The translations under genes were made by a program, and so were the position numbers. Below are positions 54,101-57,143 of a DNA stretch of 64,000 bases, piece by piece. The first letter of the stretch is position 1; each line of letters starts with the position of its first letter. Source of the DNA: Sipunculus nudus (taxonomy: Eukaryota > Annelida > Sipuncula > Golfingiida > Sipunculidae); the NCBI GenBank assembly GCA_026874595.1, contig CM049316.1, forward strand, positions 16,767,839 to 16,831,838, read 5' to 3'. The notes beneath the pieces are model-generated. The model saw only the letters and a list, made by a program, of their open reading frames with translations. It was not told the origin of the DNA and made no database searches.

Positions 54101-57083
54101 AGAAAGGCAGAGAGAATGCTCACCCTGGGTGGGGGCCAACCATGAAAATCTCACTGCTCCTCAGCTGAGATTAAACTCATGAATATGCATAAAAGGTCAG
54201 GACCAAAACTGACAGACAAGAAGACCATAGAGAGAGAAGAGGACATAGCTGGATCTTCAAAACAGCAGGACATGGTGAAAGTGAGATCAAGAAGGATGGT
54301 GCTGACTAAAGGCTGGTCAGAATATTCTCAGATTTGTTGGATATGTTGTTTCTAAAGATCTGAGTAACTTTTTTCTGGATGTCTTTAAATATGCTATCAA
54401 AACCATGCTGGAAGTAAATAAATTCAATCAGGACTGTTTTTGGTTACAATCATTTGACTTTCACTTGCAGTTATAATGTTGCACAGCAATACATTCACTG
54501 TAATCTGTCTGTGTATTAACAAGAAAGGTTGATCTGTGAAACAGACCTGGTGTATCTCCTACCTTTCTGTGACCTTGAAAAATGTGTCAAGGTCATCCAT
54601 ATTCAAATTTAACCTACCCCACCATGAGAAGCAGCAATACTGCAAGTATGATCACTGTATGTCAATTTGCTTTCAGGAAAACACTGTATCTCAGATGGAA
54701 GGACACTGAGACAGAAAATAAGGACACTCACCATTTCTATGTCCCCTCCAACAGTGTCTTTGGCCACTGCGGGGGCCAAAATAAAGTCAGAGCGATATTT
54801 TTTCTTTTGTATTTTTCTAGTCTAGTCCCCATGCAGTCACATGTGAATGATGTATCAATCGAATCAAAAGCAACACTGAGTTATAGAACCACATATGCAT
54901 GCTGGGGCTGACCCAGGATTTTAGTGTAGGATTTTGGTACAAACACCTCCACCTTAGCTGAACATTAAGACCGATGTTAAAAAAAAGGAAACATCAGTAT
55001 TCTGACTTTACCGGGATAATTCTCCCTGGAAGATTCCACTGATTCCAGTGGACCAAGAACCCATCCAAGTCCCATTGATCCACTGACCCAGCATGGTGGC
55101 GAGGCTAAAGCAAGGAAACAATAGAGGAGGCCTGAAGGTAGGTAAATTATCCAGGATCCATATCAAGACCTCAAACAACTTAAAATGTGTAATGAACTCC
55201 ATCTGCCATCTGGACCAATCAGTTACCCCTTTTGTAGTATGAATAACTTGGTAAATAATCTAATGAAGAAAACATGTTGGGACATATCTGCCCCTGTTCT
55301 TATTGGGAGTTATTATTTATGTAAGTTGAAAAATTTAACCTCAGTCTAAAACGGTTCTGTTCTCCTTGCTGGCATTAGTATGGGGAAGGGGGGGGGGGGG
55401 GGGAGGCACTATATTGTTTATATTCCATTAAAGCCTGTGTCTCTTTGTGGAACATATTTTTTTTTCCTTATCTTAACTTTTGAAGGAAAGTCCATGGCCT
55501 GTCGGTGGCGCCATCTAGTGAATGGGGATGAAGGTCCCCAGAATAAGAAAAAGTTATCCTTAAGCCTTCTGGATTCCAAACATCATAACCAGCCATTAAT
55601 ACAAGCAAATATCACAATTCTATCAAGATTTGTTACTTTGTCTTTTAGGTTCTGGTGGGTTTTGAACCAGAGACTTTCCACTCTATTGTCTTATTCCTTA
55701 ACCACAAGGCTGTGGTCTACCCATTTATGATCTGCTGTTGATATTCCCTGAAGTTCTGCGGTATGTCTCTATATTAAGCTTATGTCTTTTATATTCAAAT
55801 AAAGTTTTCTGTATCCTCTTGGAGGAGTTTAACCTCTTAAAACTATTTTGAAGTTCAGCATTACTGGTTTAAGGGGCATCCTTTCAGTAAGTGTCACCTT
55901 TAAATCCACCATATTCAGCAGAGCTGGTGCATGGTTTCTCACCTGGCATCCATATGATCAAAGTCTCCGAGGTTCAGCTCCCGGCAGTCCTGTGACATGT
56001 ATATAGTATCTACATCCTGAAAAATAAGCATATAAATACATTCAAAATAATGATAACTTGAGTACAATTTAACATTACTAAAAAACATTTCAAATATTTT
56101 TCAGCATCTTATACCTAGAAATGGTCTACCAGTAATGTGAAATTGCACCGATCTGACACAATATGTCAAATTGTTAAAAAACATTCCAAAACAATCAGCA
56201 CATCAGTATAAGGGTTCTATGCATTTAATGAAACAAAGTTCCTTTATTTTTACTTTAAGAAAATTTTAAAATTCAAAGATAGTTTTTATAACCCATTTCA
56301 AGTTTTCATATCTCCAATGTTGTTGCAGTGATCAGTAGTTGCAGTCAATGTAATGAAACTAAGACGCCAGTGACAAGAAGTCAGAGAGAAGGATTTCTGC
56401 CATAAAATTCTGTCAGAGGAGATCATTATGTGGATTTAGTGAGACAAAATGTAAAAGAATGCATGCCAACTCTTCTTTTGGGGCAATCAAATACACCGAC
56501 TTTTAAAGATTTAGACTTCTTAATTTGTAACAGAAACATTCTTTTTATTTCAGTACATCAGTTTTAAGTTACATATGACAAAATATAAACAAAATATTGA
56601 TATATAAGTGATACTTCAGTGTGCAAATTGCTGTATACCAAGGATATTGTGAATACATCAAGTGATTATGCAGCTCCGGCCAGCAATGTATACATATCAT
56701 CCTATCAAGCATTGTCTGGAACTGTGAGGTATGCACCAGAATTTTATTGCGACATAATCTTAGTGTATAAACAGGGACTACATGGGATGCTTTGAGCTAA
56801 TATACACTGACTGTGACTAGTATCACATTCCTTGCTGTTCCTTTGGTGCTAATAAATATTTTTATTACAGTCTTGCATGATTTCTTCAAAACAAAATAAA
56901 ACTTCCACCAAACTATTCTTTCACTCAACATCTACTCATTTATAATACAAAATCCCTTCACCAGATGTTAGTGCCATTGGCACTTCCTTGATTGAGGACA
57001 GCAGTACGAACTGCATCTATATATATATATATCTATATATATATATATCTATATATATATATATATCTATATATATATATATA

Positions 57084-57143
<60 letters not shown>
